From Anaerolineales bacterium UBA7227 (lineage in GTDB: Bacteria > Chloroflexota > Anaerolineae > Anaerolineales > Villigracilaceae): a stretch of 33,937 bases of DNA. The stretch spans positions 1-33,937 of the forward strand of contig DKTP01000125.1 of the NCBI GenBank assembly GCA_002473085.1. Direction: 5' to 3'. Position 1 is the first letter of the stretch, and every line of letters starts with the position of its first letter. A model generated the notes under the pieces. It was not told the origin of the DNA and did not search any database. It saw nothing but the letters and a program-made list of their open reading frames with translations. Of this stretch, positions 15,658-23,496 are shown piece after piece. The position numbers and the translations under genes were made by a program.

Positions 15658-17054
15658 TACCCCCACTTCCACGTTGTCCCGTCTTTTCCGTCTTCGATGG
15701 TGATTCCGAGTTCCTTCAAGCGGTCGCGGATCAAGTCTGAGACAGCCCACAGTTTCTGCTTGCGGACTTCGGCGCGGATCTCGACGAGCAGGTTGACGAA
15801 CGGATCGGCGTCCGCCGCGCCGGTTTTGTCGCGAAGCCGCAGACCGAGGACGCCCGTCAACGCGCGCAGGGTATTTTGCGCGGGGAGGAGTTGTTCATCC
15901 GTGGCGCCGTTGTCTCGGGCGGTGTTGACGGCTTTGACGAGTTCGAACAGCGCGGCCAGCGCGCCGGCGGTGTTGAAGTCGTCGTCCATCGCGGCGATGA
16001 AGGCGGCGCGCGTCGCGTCGGACTGGGCGAGGAGGGCGGAGGCCGCCTGGGGGTCGAGTCCGGCTGCGGAGGCCGCGCCCGGCCGAAGTCCGGACTTGAG
16101 GCGTTCCACGTTTTTCTGCGCGGCGTCCAACGTCTCGTCGTTGAACATCAGCGGGGCGCGGTAGGAGCCGGCCAGCACCAGCATCCGCATGACGTCGGCG
16201 TCGCGCTGCGACAGGAATTCTTTAATGGAAATGATGTTGCCGAGCGACTTGGACATTTTTTCGCCGCCGAGTTGCAACATGCCATTGTGCATCCAGTAGC
16301 GGGCGAATTGCTTGCCGGTGTAACTTTCGGATTGGGCGATCTCGTTTTCGTGGTGCGGGAAGATGAGGTCGTTGCCGCCGCCGTGGATGTCGATCTGCTC
16401 GCCGAGTTCGACGAGGTTCATGGCAGAACATTCGATGTGCCAGCCCGGGCGGCCGCGTCCCCACGGGCTTTCCCAGGACGGCTCGCCGGGTTTGGCGGCC
16501 TTCCAGAGGGCAAAATCCATCGGATGTTCTTTTTGCTCGCCGACTTCGATGCGCGCGCCGGCTTGCATCTCTTCAATCTTGCGCGCGGACAACTTGCCGT
16601 AGTCTTCGTCTTTGGTGACGCGGAAGTAGACGTCGCCGTTGCCGGGCGCGTAGGCGCAGCCTTTATCAATCAGTCCCTGCGTCATGGCAATGATCTCTTT
16701 CATCGTCTGCGTGGCGCGCGGGTTGGACGTGGCGGGCAGGATGTTGAGGTCGGCCAGGTTCTGGCGGTAATCGTCAATGTAGCGCTGCGCGAGCGCGAAG
16801 GGGTCTTCGCCGAGGGCGTTGGCGCGGGCGATGATCTTGTCGTCCACGTCGGTGAAGTTCATGACGTGGCGGACACGGTAGCCGCGAAATTCGAGGTAGC
16901 GGCGGACGATGTCGAACACCAGCGCGGACATGGCGTGGCCGACATGCGCGTCGTTGTAGACCGTGACGCCGCAGACGTACATCCTGACCACGCCCGGTTC
17001 GAGGGTGACGAAGTCCTCTTTTTTGCGGGTGAGGGTATTATAAATTTTCAACAT
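15657..17054 (-). CDS. cysS: Cysteine-tRNA ligase
   Basis: A 465-residue cytoplasmic enzyme that charges tRNA-Cys. The class I HIGH-type signature is in [19 protein letters not shown] (residues 26-44), and KMSKS is in [11 protein letters not shown] near residue 267. Zinc ligands are visible: C28, the cysteine of [10 protein letters not shown], and the histidines of [17 protein letters not shown]. The C-terminal DALR-like domain and the end with [13 protein letters not shown] are normal. Length is typical. Its upstream side borders the GxxExxY cassette, whose left repeat lies 17 bases from the cysS start codon, so the cysS promoter may have been changed by that insertion. Confidence 0.98.
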   Translation of the reverse strand: MLKIYNTLTRKKEDFVTLEPGVVRMYVCGVTVYNDAHVGHAMSALVFDIVRRYLEFRGYRVRHVMNFTDVDDKIIARANALGEDPFALAQRYIDDYRQNLADLNILPATSNPRATQTMKEIIAMTQGLIDKGCAYAPGNGDVYFRVTKDEDYGKLSARKIEEMQAGARIEVGEQKEHPMDFALWKAAKPGEPSWESPWGRGRPGWHIECSAMNLVELGEQIDIHGGGNDLIFPHHENEIAQSESYTGKQFARYWMHNGMLQLGGEKMSKSLGNIISIKEFLSQRDADVMRMLVLAGSYRAPLMFNDETLDAAQKNVERLKSGLRPGAASAAGLDPQAASALLAQSDATRAAFIAAMDDDFNTAGALAALFELVKAVNTARDNGATDEQLLPAQNTLRALTGVLGLRLRDKTGAADADPFVNLLVEIRAEVRKQKLWAVSDLIRDRLKELGITIEDGKDGTTWKWG

Positions 17055-17070
17055 GTGATCACCTTAATTT

Positions 17071-17100
17071 ATCCGCAGATGGCGCAGATTACGCTGATTT
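17071..17100. repeat. Left inverted repeat of the GxxExxY cassette (9-bp period)
   Basis: Three 9-mers in register: CGCAGATGG, CGCAGATTA, CGCTGATTT (17074-17100), preceded by ATC. Bases 17071-17098 match the reverse complement of 17505-17532 at 22 of 28 positions, counted by eye. Confidence 0.8.
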
Positions 17101-17498
17101 TATTTTTTATCTTCGTAGCCCCAAACGAGACGCTTGTATTGCAGGCTTGGAGCGCCAAAGTTGGTCAAGAGTCCGCGCTTTAGTCCGGTAGCTTTGAGAT
17201 AATTCAAAAGTTGCGCTTCCTCAACGTTGGAGAGTCTCGTCAGGGCTTTAAATTCCACAATGATTTCAGAAAAACAGACAAAATCAGCGCGATAGTAAGT
17301 GGGTAAAAGGACGCCCTTGTATTTGATGGGAAGAACGACTTCCTTTTCAAAAGGGATTTGTCTCACAGGAAATTCAATGACAGCCGCGTCACGATAAACT
17401 GCCTCGAGAAATCCATGCCCCAACTGGCGGTGGATCTCCATCGCCGCGCCGATGATGGCGTACGTTTGCGGATCACGCGTCTCAGCCATCTTTATCAT
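17100..17498 (-). CDS. GxxExxY family protein (PD-(D/E)xK-like)
   Basis: A 132-residue protein of a widespread family of unknown function. The defining motif is GHGFLEAVYRDA (residues 27-38), preceded by the typical IIGAAMEIHRQLG. The later YYRADFVCFSEIIVEFKAL gives D-x(n)-E-x-K, consistent with a PD-(D/E)xK nuclease-like core, and is followed by QLLNYLKATGLKRGLLTNFG, also typical. Length is normal. There is no Shine-Dalgarno; the ATG at 17498 or the one at 17489 could be the start. It lies between inverted 9-bp repeats, a setting I associate with this family. Nuclease activity is unproven. Confidence 0.88.
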   Translation of the reverse strand: MIKMAETRDPQTYAIIGAAMEIHRQLGHGFLEAVYRDAAVIEFPVRQIPFEKEVVLPIKYKGVLLPTYYRADFVCFSEIIVEFKALTRLSNVEEAQLLNYLKATGLKRGLLTNFGAPSLQYKRLVWGYEDKK

Positions 17499-17504
17499 TG
17501 GACC

Positions 17505-17532
17505 ATCTGCGAAATCGGCAAAATCTGCGGAT
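17505..17532. repeat. Right inverted repeat of the GxxExxY cassette (9-bp period)
   Basis: Read on the minus strand: CGCAGATTT, TGCCGATTT, CGCAGATGG. The outer end touches the stop codon of the PIN/TRAM gene (17532-17534). Confidence 0.8.
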
Positions 17533-18608
17533 TATTTTTTCTTCTTCCCGTTCGGTTCATCCACGCGGGCGAAGATCATGCGTCCCGCCGCGGTTTGCAA
17601 AACTTTGGAGATGGTCACTTCGCGATATTCGCCGATGACGTCCTTGCCGTTCTCGACGACCACCATCGTCCCGTCGTCCATGTAGCCCACGCCCTGGCCG
17701 TATTCCTTGCCTTCCTGGATGACGTTGATGCGCAGGACCTCGCCCGGCAGGACGACCGACTTGACCGCGTTGGCGAGCTCGTTGATGTTCAGGATGGAGA
17801 CGCCCTGCAATTCGGCCACGCGGTTGAGGTTGTAGTCATTGGTCAGGATCGGACATTTGAGTTGGCGCGCCAGCACCACGAGTTTGTCGTCCACTTCGCG
17901 CATCCCCTCCACGTCAATGTCGCTGACGCGGGTCATCACGTTGGGAAGTTTTTGCAGCTCGGCGATGGTCTCCATGCCGCGGCGGCCGCGGGCGCGGCGC
18001 AGTCCGTCGGGAGAATCGGCGATGTACTGGAGTTCGTTCAGGACGAAGCGGGGGATGAGCAGCGTGCCGGGCAGGAATCCCGTCTTGGCGATGTCGCCCA
18101 CGCGCCCGTCAATGATGACGCTGGTGTCGAGCAGGATGTTGCGGTTGAGGTTGGTCCACGAGGAGGACGAACCGCCCTCGCCGCCGCGTCCGCCGAGCGC
18201 GCTGAGCAATCCCATGATGTCGCCCTGGCGCATGACGAACAGCGAGACGCCGAAGTAGGTGAAGACCAGCACGCCCACGAACGGGAGGATGTCGCCGAAC
18301 GCGCCCGGCAGCATGGACAGCGGGAAGGCCAGCAGCGCGGCCACCAGCAGTCCCACCACCAGCCCGGTCAGCCCGGCGAAGAGCGTCTCGGCGGCCATGC
18401 GTCCCAGCAGGGCGCGGAGCGTGCGCGCCGGCCGCGTGGTCAGGTAGGGCGTCATGACAAATCCCACCAGCCCGCCGACGAGGCCCAGGCCAAGCACATA
18501 GATTAATATGTCTCTTTGGTATCCAATCGCCAGTTCCTGGCCTGCGTATCCGCCCAAAAGCGCAAGGAGCAACATCCCAACGACGCGCAGAATAAATTCG
18601 AGTCTCAT
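17532..18608 (-). CDS. PIN/TRAM-domain membrane protein (YacL type)
   Basis: A 358-residue protein. The start is the ATG at 18608, because GGAGGT lies 5 bases upstream and the earlier in-frame ATG at 18674 falls on the -35 box. The N-terminal ~120 residues contain four membrane helices. The PIN ribonuclease-like domain (about 145-270) has LLDTSVIIDGRVGDI, RFVLNELQ, DKLVVLARQL and ILTNDYNLNR, giving the expected acidic residues. A TRAM RNA-binding domain follows (VLPGEVLRINVIQEGKEYGQ to RMIFARV), with a basic tail (NGKKKK). YacL-type proteins are widespread, and their RNA target is not settled. It is monocistronic from a strong promoter. Confidence 0.93.
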   Translation of the reverse strand: MRLEFILRVVGMLLLALLGGYAGQELAIGYQRDILIYVLGLGLVGGLVGFVMTPYLTTRPARTLRALLGRMAAETLFAGLTGLVVGLLVAALLAFPLSMLPGAFGDILPFVGVLVFTYFGVSLFVMRQGDIMGLLSALGGRGGEGGSSSSWTNLNRNILLDTSVIIDGRVGDIAKTGFLPGTLLIPRFVLNELQYIADSPDGLRRARGRRGMETIAELQKLPNVMTRVSDIDVEGMREVDDKLVVLARQLKCPILTNDYNLNRVAELQGVSILNINELANAVKSVVLPGEVLRINVIQEGKEYGQGVGYMDDGTMVVVENGKDVIGEYREVTISKVLQTAAGRMIFARVDEPNGKKKK

Positions 18609-18645
18609 AAGACCTCCAAAAAAGGGGAAAAATGAATGCCATTGC

Positions 18646-18674
18646 ATGATAGCGCCCTGCCGGACATTCGTCAA
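18646..18674 (-). promoter_or_regulatory. Sigma70-type promoter of the PIN/TRAM gene
   Basis: Read on the minus strand: TTGACG (18674-18669), a 17-base spacer and TATCAT (18651-18646), giving a leader of about 30 bases with GGAGGT. Confidence 0.8.
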
Positions 18675-18718
18675 TTGAACGCCGGCCTCGGGTTGGCTTT
18701 CTCAAAGTCTGAGGATTT

Positions 18719-18746
18719 TCATCGCGAATGCCGCGAATTCGCGAAC
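18719..18746. repeat. Short CGCGAA repeat in the divergent intergenic region
   Basis: CGCGAA occurs three times at 9- and 8-base spacing (18723, 18732, 18740), and CGCGAATTCGCG (18732-18743) is a perfect 12-bp palindrome. The 250 bases between the two divergent genes otherwise hold only their promoters. Confidence 0.6.
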
Positions 18747-18792
18747 CCTGGCGCCGCCCTTGCGGGCAGGTGTGACGCGAAAAAGCCCGTAA

Positions 18793-18821
18793 TTGCCTTT
18801 TTTCGAGAAAAACTATACAAT
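18793..18821 (+). promoter_or_regulatory. Sigma70-type promoter of the NTF2-like gene and the DUF5671 gene
   Basis: TTGCCT (18793-18798), a 17-base spacer and TACAAT (18816-18821). Transcription should start near 18828, so the gene start must be the ATG at 18859. Confidence 0.75.
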
Positions 18822-18858
18822 CAGGGCAGAATCAGTCTCATTCGCGAAAGGCGGCTCC

Positions 18859-19353
18859 ATGAAAAAAGATCCGTTTCTCACAGGGATACTCATCGGCATC
18901 GGAGGGTTGGTCGTCCTGGCGCTGGCGCTCTTCCTCACGCGCAAACAGGACGCGCTGGCCTACGTTTCGGAGGACACGCCCGAAGGAGTTGTCCATAACT
19001 ACGTTGTGGCCGTCTTCCAGCGGGATTACGAAAAGGCCTACGGTTACCTCGCGGACAAAGACAACAAACCCACGCCGGAACAATTCCGCGAAGCCTTCCT
19101 GAAAAACTATATCAATCCCGGCAACGTCGGCGTGGACCTCGGCGGGACGGAGTTCAGCGGAGACGAAGCGTTCGTCACGGTCTACATCCAATACGACTCC
19201 AGCGATCCCTTTTCTTCAGGCTCCCGAAACGAAGACCGCGCCGTCCTGATCGAGCAGAACGGGCAATGGAAACTGGAACAGATGCCGTCGGGCAATTTCT
19301 GGGGCTGGGACTGGTACCAGGCGCCCAACCCAACGCCCATGCCAGCCAATTAA
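18859..19353 (+). CDS. Membrane-anchored NTF2-like (DUF4878-type) protein
   Basis: A 164-residue protein with one N-terminal membrane helix (about residues 7-27) and an outside domain. The domain pattern, EDTPEGVVHNYVVAVFQRDY then AYGYLADKD and a closing RAVLIEQNGQWKLEQMP, is that of NTF2-like/DUF4878 domains: a helix pair followed by a strongly curved sheet. The end is Pro/Trp-rich (GWDWYQAPNPTPMPAN). Such domains bind small ligands or serve as lipoprotein modules; no catalytic residue is obvious. It is followed after 12 bases by the DUF5671 membrane protein, so the two form an operon. Confidence 0.75.
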   Translation: MKKDPFLTGILIGIGGLVVLALALFLTRKQDALAYVSEDTPEGVVHNYVVAVFQRDYEKAYGYLADKDNKPTPEQFREAFLKNYINPGNVGVDLGGTEFSGDEAFVTVYIQYDSSDPFSSGSRNEDRAVLIEQNGQWKLEQMPSGNFWGWDWYQAPNPTPMPAN

Positions 19354-19365
19354 CCGGAGGTTTCC

Positions 19366-21279
19366 ATGCGCGCCATCCGCCGCCTCTATTTCTACGCCGT
19401 TTCCTTCATCACCCTCGAAGTCGTGCTGTGGGGATTGATCCGCCTCCTGCGCAGTATCTTCTCCGCGTCGCAGATCGGCGCGGGCGGGGACGCGCTCGCG
19501 CAGGCCCTCGCGCTCATTTTCGTCGGCGCGCCCATCTTCGCCCTGCACTGGATCGGCGCGCAGCGCGCCGCCGCGGCGGACGAGGAAGAGCACGCCTCCA
19601 GCCTGCGCGCCGTCTTCCTCTACGGGACGCAGGTCGCCACGCTCGTCCCGGTCACGCAGAACGCGCTGGCGCTGGCAGACCGCGCCCTCGTCGCCGCGGC
19701 GGGACTGGATCCCTACCGCGCCATCCTCGGCTCCGGCCAGACCTGGGCGGACAACCTCATCGCCATCGGGCTGAACCTCGTGGCGGCCGCGTATTTCCTC
19801 CAAATCCTCCGCCGCGACTGGAGCGTCCTGTCCAACGCCGAAAACTTCGCCGACGTTCGCCGCGTCCACCGCTACCTCTGGCTGCTCTACAGCCTGCTGA
19901 TGACCGTCTTCGGCATCGAGCAGATCATCAGTTTCATCCTGTTCGCTTCGCCCCTGACCTTCGGCGACGTCAGCCGCGGCTACTTCGTCAACGGGCTTTC
20001 GCTCCTCCTCGTCGGCATACCCATCTGGGCGCTCACCTGGCGGACCTGTCAGGCCGCGCTCCTGCAAAGAAGCGAACGCGATTCGCTCCTCCGCCTCGGA
20101 GCGCTGTTCCTGCTCACGCTGGGAGGCATGGCGACCGTCTTGTCTGCGGGCGGCCGAATCCTGGACATCCTCCTGCGCTGGATGCTGCGCGAGCCGATGT
20201 CCGTGTCCACGTTCGTCGCGCACATGCGCGGCCCGCTTTCAGTCGCCGTCCCATTTGGCATGATCTGGGCCTACTTTGGCCGCTGGCTCCGTCACGGCAT
20301 CGAGACGTACAGCGTGGAATCCCGCCGCTACGGATTCAGGCGGCTCTTCTACTACGTTCATGCCCTCGCGGGACTCGTCGCTTCCTTCATCGGGATCTCG
20401 CTCCTCGTCTCGTTCATCATTGACGTCGTAGTGGGCGGCCAGCTTTGGGATGACGAGCTGCGCTCGCGCATCTCCGCGGCCATCGCCGTTCTCGCCGTCG
20501 GTCTGCCGCTCTGGCTGACGACCTGGCCGCGCATGCAACAGGCCGCCCTCGCGCAAGGCTCCAGCGGAGGTTTTGCCCGCCGCTCGCTCGTGCGAAAATC
20601 CTATCTCTACCTGGTGTTGTTCGCCTCCGTCATCGGCGGGATGGTCTCCGCGGTGACGGTCGTCTTCCGCCTCCTGCAAGCCGCGCTGGGCGGCCGCGAA
20701 CTCGACGTGATCGGACTGCTCAACGCGCTGCAACTTCTGGCGCTGTTCGCCATCGTGCTGGTCTATCACCTGCGCTGCCTGCGCGCCGACGGGACCGAAG
20801 CCGTGCGCGCGCTGGTGGAGCGTCACGAAAAATTCCACGCGCTGGCGTTCGAGCGCGCCGGGAGCGGATTCGGGGAGGCGGTCCAAAACGCGGTGCAGAC
20901 GCAGGTCCCGGGTCTGCGCCTGACCGTCCTCGCGTCCGAGGCGGAGATCCCCGCGGAGGCCGCGTCGGCCCGGGCGGTGGTCCTGCCGCTGGACGTATCC
21001 GTCAACCCGCCTGAAAATTTAAGGGAGTTCCTCGCCGCGTTCGAGGGACAGGTCGTCGTCTCGCCGACCCCGCATCCCCGCCTGCTTTGGAGCGCGGGAC
21101 CCAAACCCGTCGAGTCGGCCGCGTTGATCCTGCGCCAGCTCAGCGAGGGAGGCGAAGCCGCCCAGTCCACAACCGCCGCTTCCTCCTGGATGATCGTGGT
21201 CTACGTCTTCGCCGCGCTCTTCGGGCTTGAAATCCTGTTGTTCCTCCTCTCACTGGGTATCTCGTTGATCGTAGATTAG
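19366..21279 (+). CDS. DUF5671 multi-pass membrane protein, three repeats
   Basis: A 637-residue integral membrane protein made of three similar units: residues about 1-155, 165-315 and 320-475. Each begins with an Arg/Tyr-rich entry into a helix (RRLYFYAVSF, VHRYLWLLYS, FRRLFYYVHA) and contains a G-x-P-x-x-x-L-x-W type helix end (VGAPIFALHW, VGIPIWALTW, VGLPLWLTTW). I recognise the units as DUF5671. A soluble stretch of about 130 residues (about 476-605, on the cytoplasmic side by positive charge) and a last helix (607-635) complete it. Function unknown. It follows the NTF2-like gene by 12 bases. RBS GGAGG lies upstream of the ATG. Confidence 0.8.
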   Translation: MRAIRRLYFYAVSFITLEVVLWGLIRLLRSIFSASQIGAGGDALAQALALIFVGAPIFALHWIGAQRAAAADEEEHASSLRAVFLYGTQVATLVPVTQNALALADRALVAAAGLDPYRAILGSGQTWADNLIAIGLNLVAAAYFLQILRRDWSVLSNAENFADVRRVHRYLWLLYSLLMTVFGIEQIISFILFASPLTFGDVSRGYFVNGLSLLLVGIPIWALTWRTCQAALLQRSERDSLLRLGALFLLTLGGMATVLSAGGRILDILLRWMLREPMSVSTFVAHMRGPLSVAVPFGMIWAYFGRWLRHGIETYSVESRRYGFRRLFYYVHALAGLVASFIGISLLVSFIIDVVVGGQLWDDELRSRISAAIAVLAVGLPLWLTTWPRMQQAALAQGSSGGFARRSLVRKSYLYLVLFASVIGGMVSAVTVVFRLLQAALGGRELDVIGLLNALQLLALFAIVLVYHLRCLRADGTEAVRALVERHEKFHALAFERAGSGFGEAVQNAVQTQVPGLRLTVLASEAEIPAEAASARAVVLPLDVSVNPPENLREFLAAFEGQVVVSPTPHPRLLWSAGPKPVESAALILRQLSEGGEAAQSTTAASSWMIVVYVFAALFGLEILLFLLSLGISLIVD

Positions 21280-21332
21280 AGGGGAGGCACGGGCATGGAA
21301 GGCCCCTTGGCGTGAAATGGGTTATGGATACC

Positions 21333-21368
21333 AGGAAAGAAAACACGCGGCTGGCAGGGCCGCGTGTT
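21333..21368 (-). terminator. Terminator of the minus-strand secreted-protein operon
   Basis: A 10-bp stem (AACACGCGGC/GCCGCGTGTT, 21342-21351 and 21359-21368). Read on the minus strand it is followed by TTCTTTCCT. It also lies after the DUF5671 gene and may block read-through on the plus strand. Confidence 0.7.
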
Positions 21369-21389
21369 CAAACATCCGCTTCCGCTTGA

Positions 21390-22208
21390 TTAGCGATTGA
21401 GCGTCTGCGTGAATATCCATGGGCCATTGATCGTGAACGACTCGTAAAAAATTTTTGAAACCAGTTGTTCCGCTTGTTCCTGGCTCATTGAAACAGGTTT
21501 CTCAACAATAGTGAAACGCGTGCGCGCGCCGAACTCAAAATCATTTTGCGAACAATCCACTTTAATTCCATCGGATCGAGCGTTGAGTATGCTTTGCACC
21601 ATATCACGATATTCAGCGCATCCTTCACCTTCATTAGGGGTGGAAACGATTGATCTGATCTGTAATACAACCTGCGCCGGAAAAGCAGCGTCGCCTAATC
21701 GAAAAGCCAAAGTGTCGCACCGATAATCCGGCTGCCCGTCGGATGGCGACATACTCCAATTTAATTTTGGCGGATTGCCAAGATAGGTGGTAATTCGCTT
21801 TTGTCCATCTTCAAGGGTTTCCATTTTCTCAAACGTAGTTCCTCCATAAGCGGGAACCTTTTCATTTCCAATCTGCAAACTTGCGTCGGATATCCAGTCG
21901 TTATTATTTGGCGTTTGAAAACAAATATCCACTTTTACTTCGTTATTTTCCAGCCGAAAGTTGGCCGCGCTCATTTCAATCCCATTGGCAGAAACTGTCT
22001 GAATTTCAGTACTGGCAATTTTTTGCAATACACGCGCTGATATTCCCGGCAGCGAGGTTGGATAGAGCGTGGGCGTTGGTAAATCTCCGTAAAGGTCTTT
22101 AGCCAATGCAAAAGATTTGGCTTTCCCGCCATCATAGGCGCTGGCAAAGATGACCAATGCAAGGATTGTAATTACGAATCCTGTGAGCATGAATTTTTGG
22201 ATTTTCAT
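21390..22208 (-). CDS. Exported protein of unknown function with N-terminal anchor
   Basis: A 272-residue protein I do not recognise. Residues 6-24 form a hydrophobic signal or anchor segment; the stretch about 40-60 is Pro/Thr-rich (GDLPTPTLYPTSLPG), a linker style typical of secreted Anaerolineae proteins. The rest looks like beta-rich domains with several cysteines (DICFQ, YRCDTL, GEGCAEYRD, KVDCSQ) that could pair outside the cell. RBS AGGAGA lies upstream. It follows the DUF2690-like gene on the same strand after 24 bases, so the two are probably co-transcribed. The base composition is more AT-rich than that of the central metabolic genes, hinting at accessory origin. Confidence 0.7.
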   Translation of the reverse strand: MKIQKFMLTGFVITILALVIFASAYDGGKAKSFALAKDLYGDLPTPTLYPTSLPGISARVLQKIASTEIQTVSANGIEMSAANFRLENNEVKVDICFQTPNNNDWISDASLQIGNEKVPAYGGTTFEKMETLEDGQKRITTYLGNPPKLNWSMSPSDGQPDYRCDTLAFRLGDAAFPAQVVLQIRSIVSTPNEGEGCAEYRDMVQSILNARSDGIKVDCSQNDFEFGARTRFTIVEKPVSMSQEQAEQLVSKIFYESFTINGPWIFTQTLNR

Positions 22209-22232
22209 TCTTTGTTCTCCTATATTTTCTAT

Positions 22233-23357
22233 CTACCGTGCAAAACAATTGTATTGAACATAATGTGAGTTTAGGTTCAGCGGTTGGGACGGTGCGGTAA
22301 TTGGCGCTGTAGATAACTCGCCACAATTGAGAGATGGGCCAATACCGGCGTTAATTGCATACATTGCGGTATATACATACCAACCATCAATGCTGGATGT
22401 GTATCCGTCTACGAAGTTATACCCCGAAGAATAAACTTCCCCGCCCCACCGAATACTGTCTTCCGCGTACAACGATGCTCCAGAAGTATTACGAGTACGC
22501 TCCCACTGGGCAAGACAAGCAACCGAATATCGGTTTTCGACAACTCCGATCAAGTTGTTGTTTACATCATATAGCAATTTATAATTAGGATAAGTTTGTG
22601 CATCCTCGCCACAACCCATAGCGCTTGGGAAAAGCCCGTTACAGGTGTCTCCATAACAGAGGGGAGTTGATGTAGATACCGCGGTTGGCGTATTCGTTGG
22701 AATTAGTGTTGGCGTATTCGTCATTGTAGCAGTGGGCGTGGGGGTCGCAGGCTGGACAAAGGAATACCAAAGGCTGTCAATTCCATATTCGCCCACATAC
22801 GCCCCCCCTGATAAGCAACGGGTATAGAAACCAAAAGCGCCCCCATCCTTAGAAGCTAGGATAACATCGAAATATCCTGATGAGGGAAGATCAGGGTAAT
22901 TCACATTTCCACTAAATTTGAAGACAGATATGGCGTAACCATTATTGCAATTGGCGCCATTGTAGGCGTAATAAAGTCGCACTGGACCGATTCCTGCCCC
23001 GCTTACATGCACCTTGGTTTCCACGCGTCCGCCGCCTGTCCAATATTTCCAGGAGGGGTCATAAGCATGCAAGGATTGTTCGTTACGAGTAGCGTTCACA
23101 ACCACATTATAGCCGGTCGGCGAGGAGCATCCCGATCCAACGCAACTGGGGCCGTAGGGGTTGTAAAAATAGCCGGGAGAAGCGGTTGGTGTGAATGTCG
23201 GCGTGGGAGATAGTGGATCCATCAATAGGGAATTCTGGGGAATTCCTTGACGACTGGCGGATACATTGAGAACGGATTGACCAATGATCGAGATCAACAG
23301 CAATCCACCCACCAGGAAATGTGCGACCTTACCCGAAAGGAAATGGCGTCTGTCCAT
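22233..23357 (-). CDS. Secreted protein with Thr-Pro linkers and DUF2690-like domain
   Basis: A 374-residue protein. Residues 1-35 hold a signal peptide-like segment (MDRRHFLSG, then a hydrophobic run). A short Thr-Pro linker (SPTPTFTPTASPG, about 50-62) precedes a beta-rich domain (about 65-205) with several cysteines. A second linker (PTPTATMTNTPTLIPTNTPT) leads to a C-terminal domain (about 232-374) with CYGDTCNGLFPSAMGCGEDA and VENRYSVACLAQWERT; the CxGxxC ... GC ... YS..C.A.W.R pattern is that of DUF2690/YjfA-like secreted proteins. The linkers are a hallmark of Anaerolineae exoproteins. No catalytic residues are recognised. It is transcribed away from dnaN. Confidence 0.75.
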   Translation of the reverse strand: MDRRHFLSGKVAHFLVGGLLLISIIGQSVLNVSASRQGIPQNSLLMDPLSPTPTFTPTASPGYFYNPYGPSCVGSGCSSPTGYNVVVNATRNEQSLHAYDPSWKYWTGGGRVETKVHVSGAGIGPVRLYYAYNGANCNNGYAISVFKFSGNVNYPDLPSSGYFDVILASKDGGAFGFYTRCLSGGAYVGEYGIDSLWYSFVQPATPTPTATMTNTPTLIPTNTPTAVSTSTPLCYGDTCNGLFPSAMGCGEDAQTYPNYKLLYDVNNNLIGVVENRYSVACLAQWERTRNTSGASLYAEDSIRWGGEVYSSGYNFVDGYTSSIDGWYVYTAMYAINAGIGPSLNCGELSTAPITAPSQPLNLNSHYVQYNCFAR

Positions 23358-23455
23358 AATTCAAAGTGGGGAGTCGCTGCGCGCGCAAATATCAGAAGCG
23401 AGTCCAAAATCTTTCTACTTGTAGGCAAAATTTAGAGACCCTTTGATTTGATTAA

Positions 23456-23464
23456 TGATATACT
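23456..23464 (+). promoter_or_regulatory. Extended -10 promoter element of dnaN
   Basis: TGATATACT is an extended -10 (TGn-TATACT) 32 bases before the dnaN start. There is no convincing -35 at the right distance, as is usual for extended -10 promoters. The rest of the 139-base divergent gap shows nothing else. Confidence 0.55.
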
Positions 23465-23496
23465 TTTGAAAATCTTTCGATACAGAGGGCCCGCCC

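Larger units (their letters stand above)
17071..17532. mobile_element. Possible GxxExxY repeat-bounded cassette
   Basis: A single GxxExxY gene is enclosed by inverted 9-bp-period repeats, and the unit fits exactly between the cysS start region and the stop codon of the PIN/TRAM gene. There is no transposase inside, so it would be a non-autonomous or repeat-associated unit. No target-site duplication is visible. The mobile interpretation is inference. Confidence 0.4.

Noticed and set aside
18732..18743. CGCGAATTCGCG palindrome as a regulator binding site
   Set aside because: It is part of a CGCGAA repeat run and lies away from both promoters; nothing ties it to a regulator.
18609..18858. Small RNA or tRNA gene in the longest intergenic region
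   Set aside because: No cloverleaf, CCA end or terminator is seen; the two divergent promoters and a short repeat explain the region.
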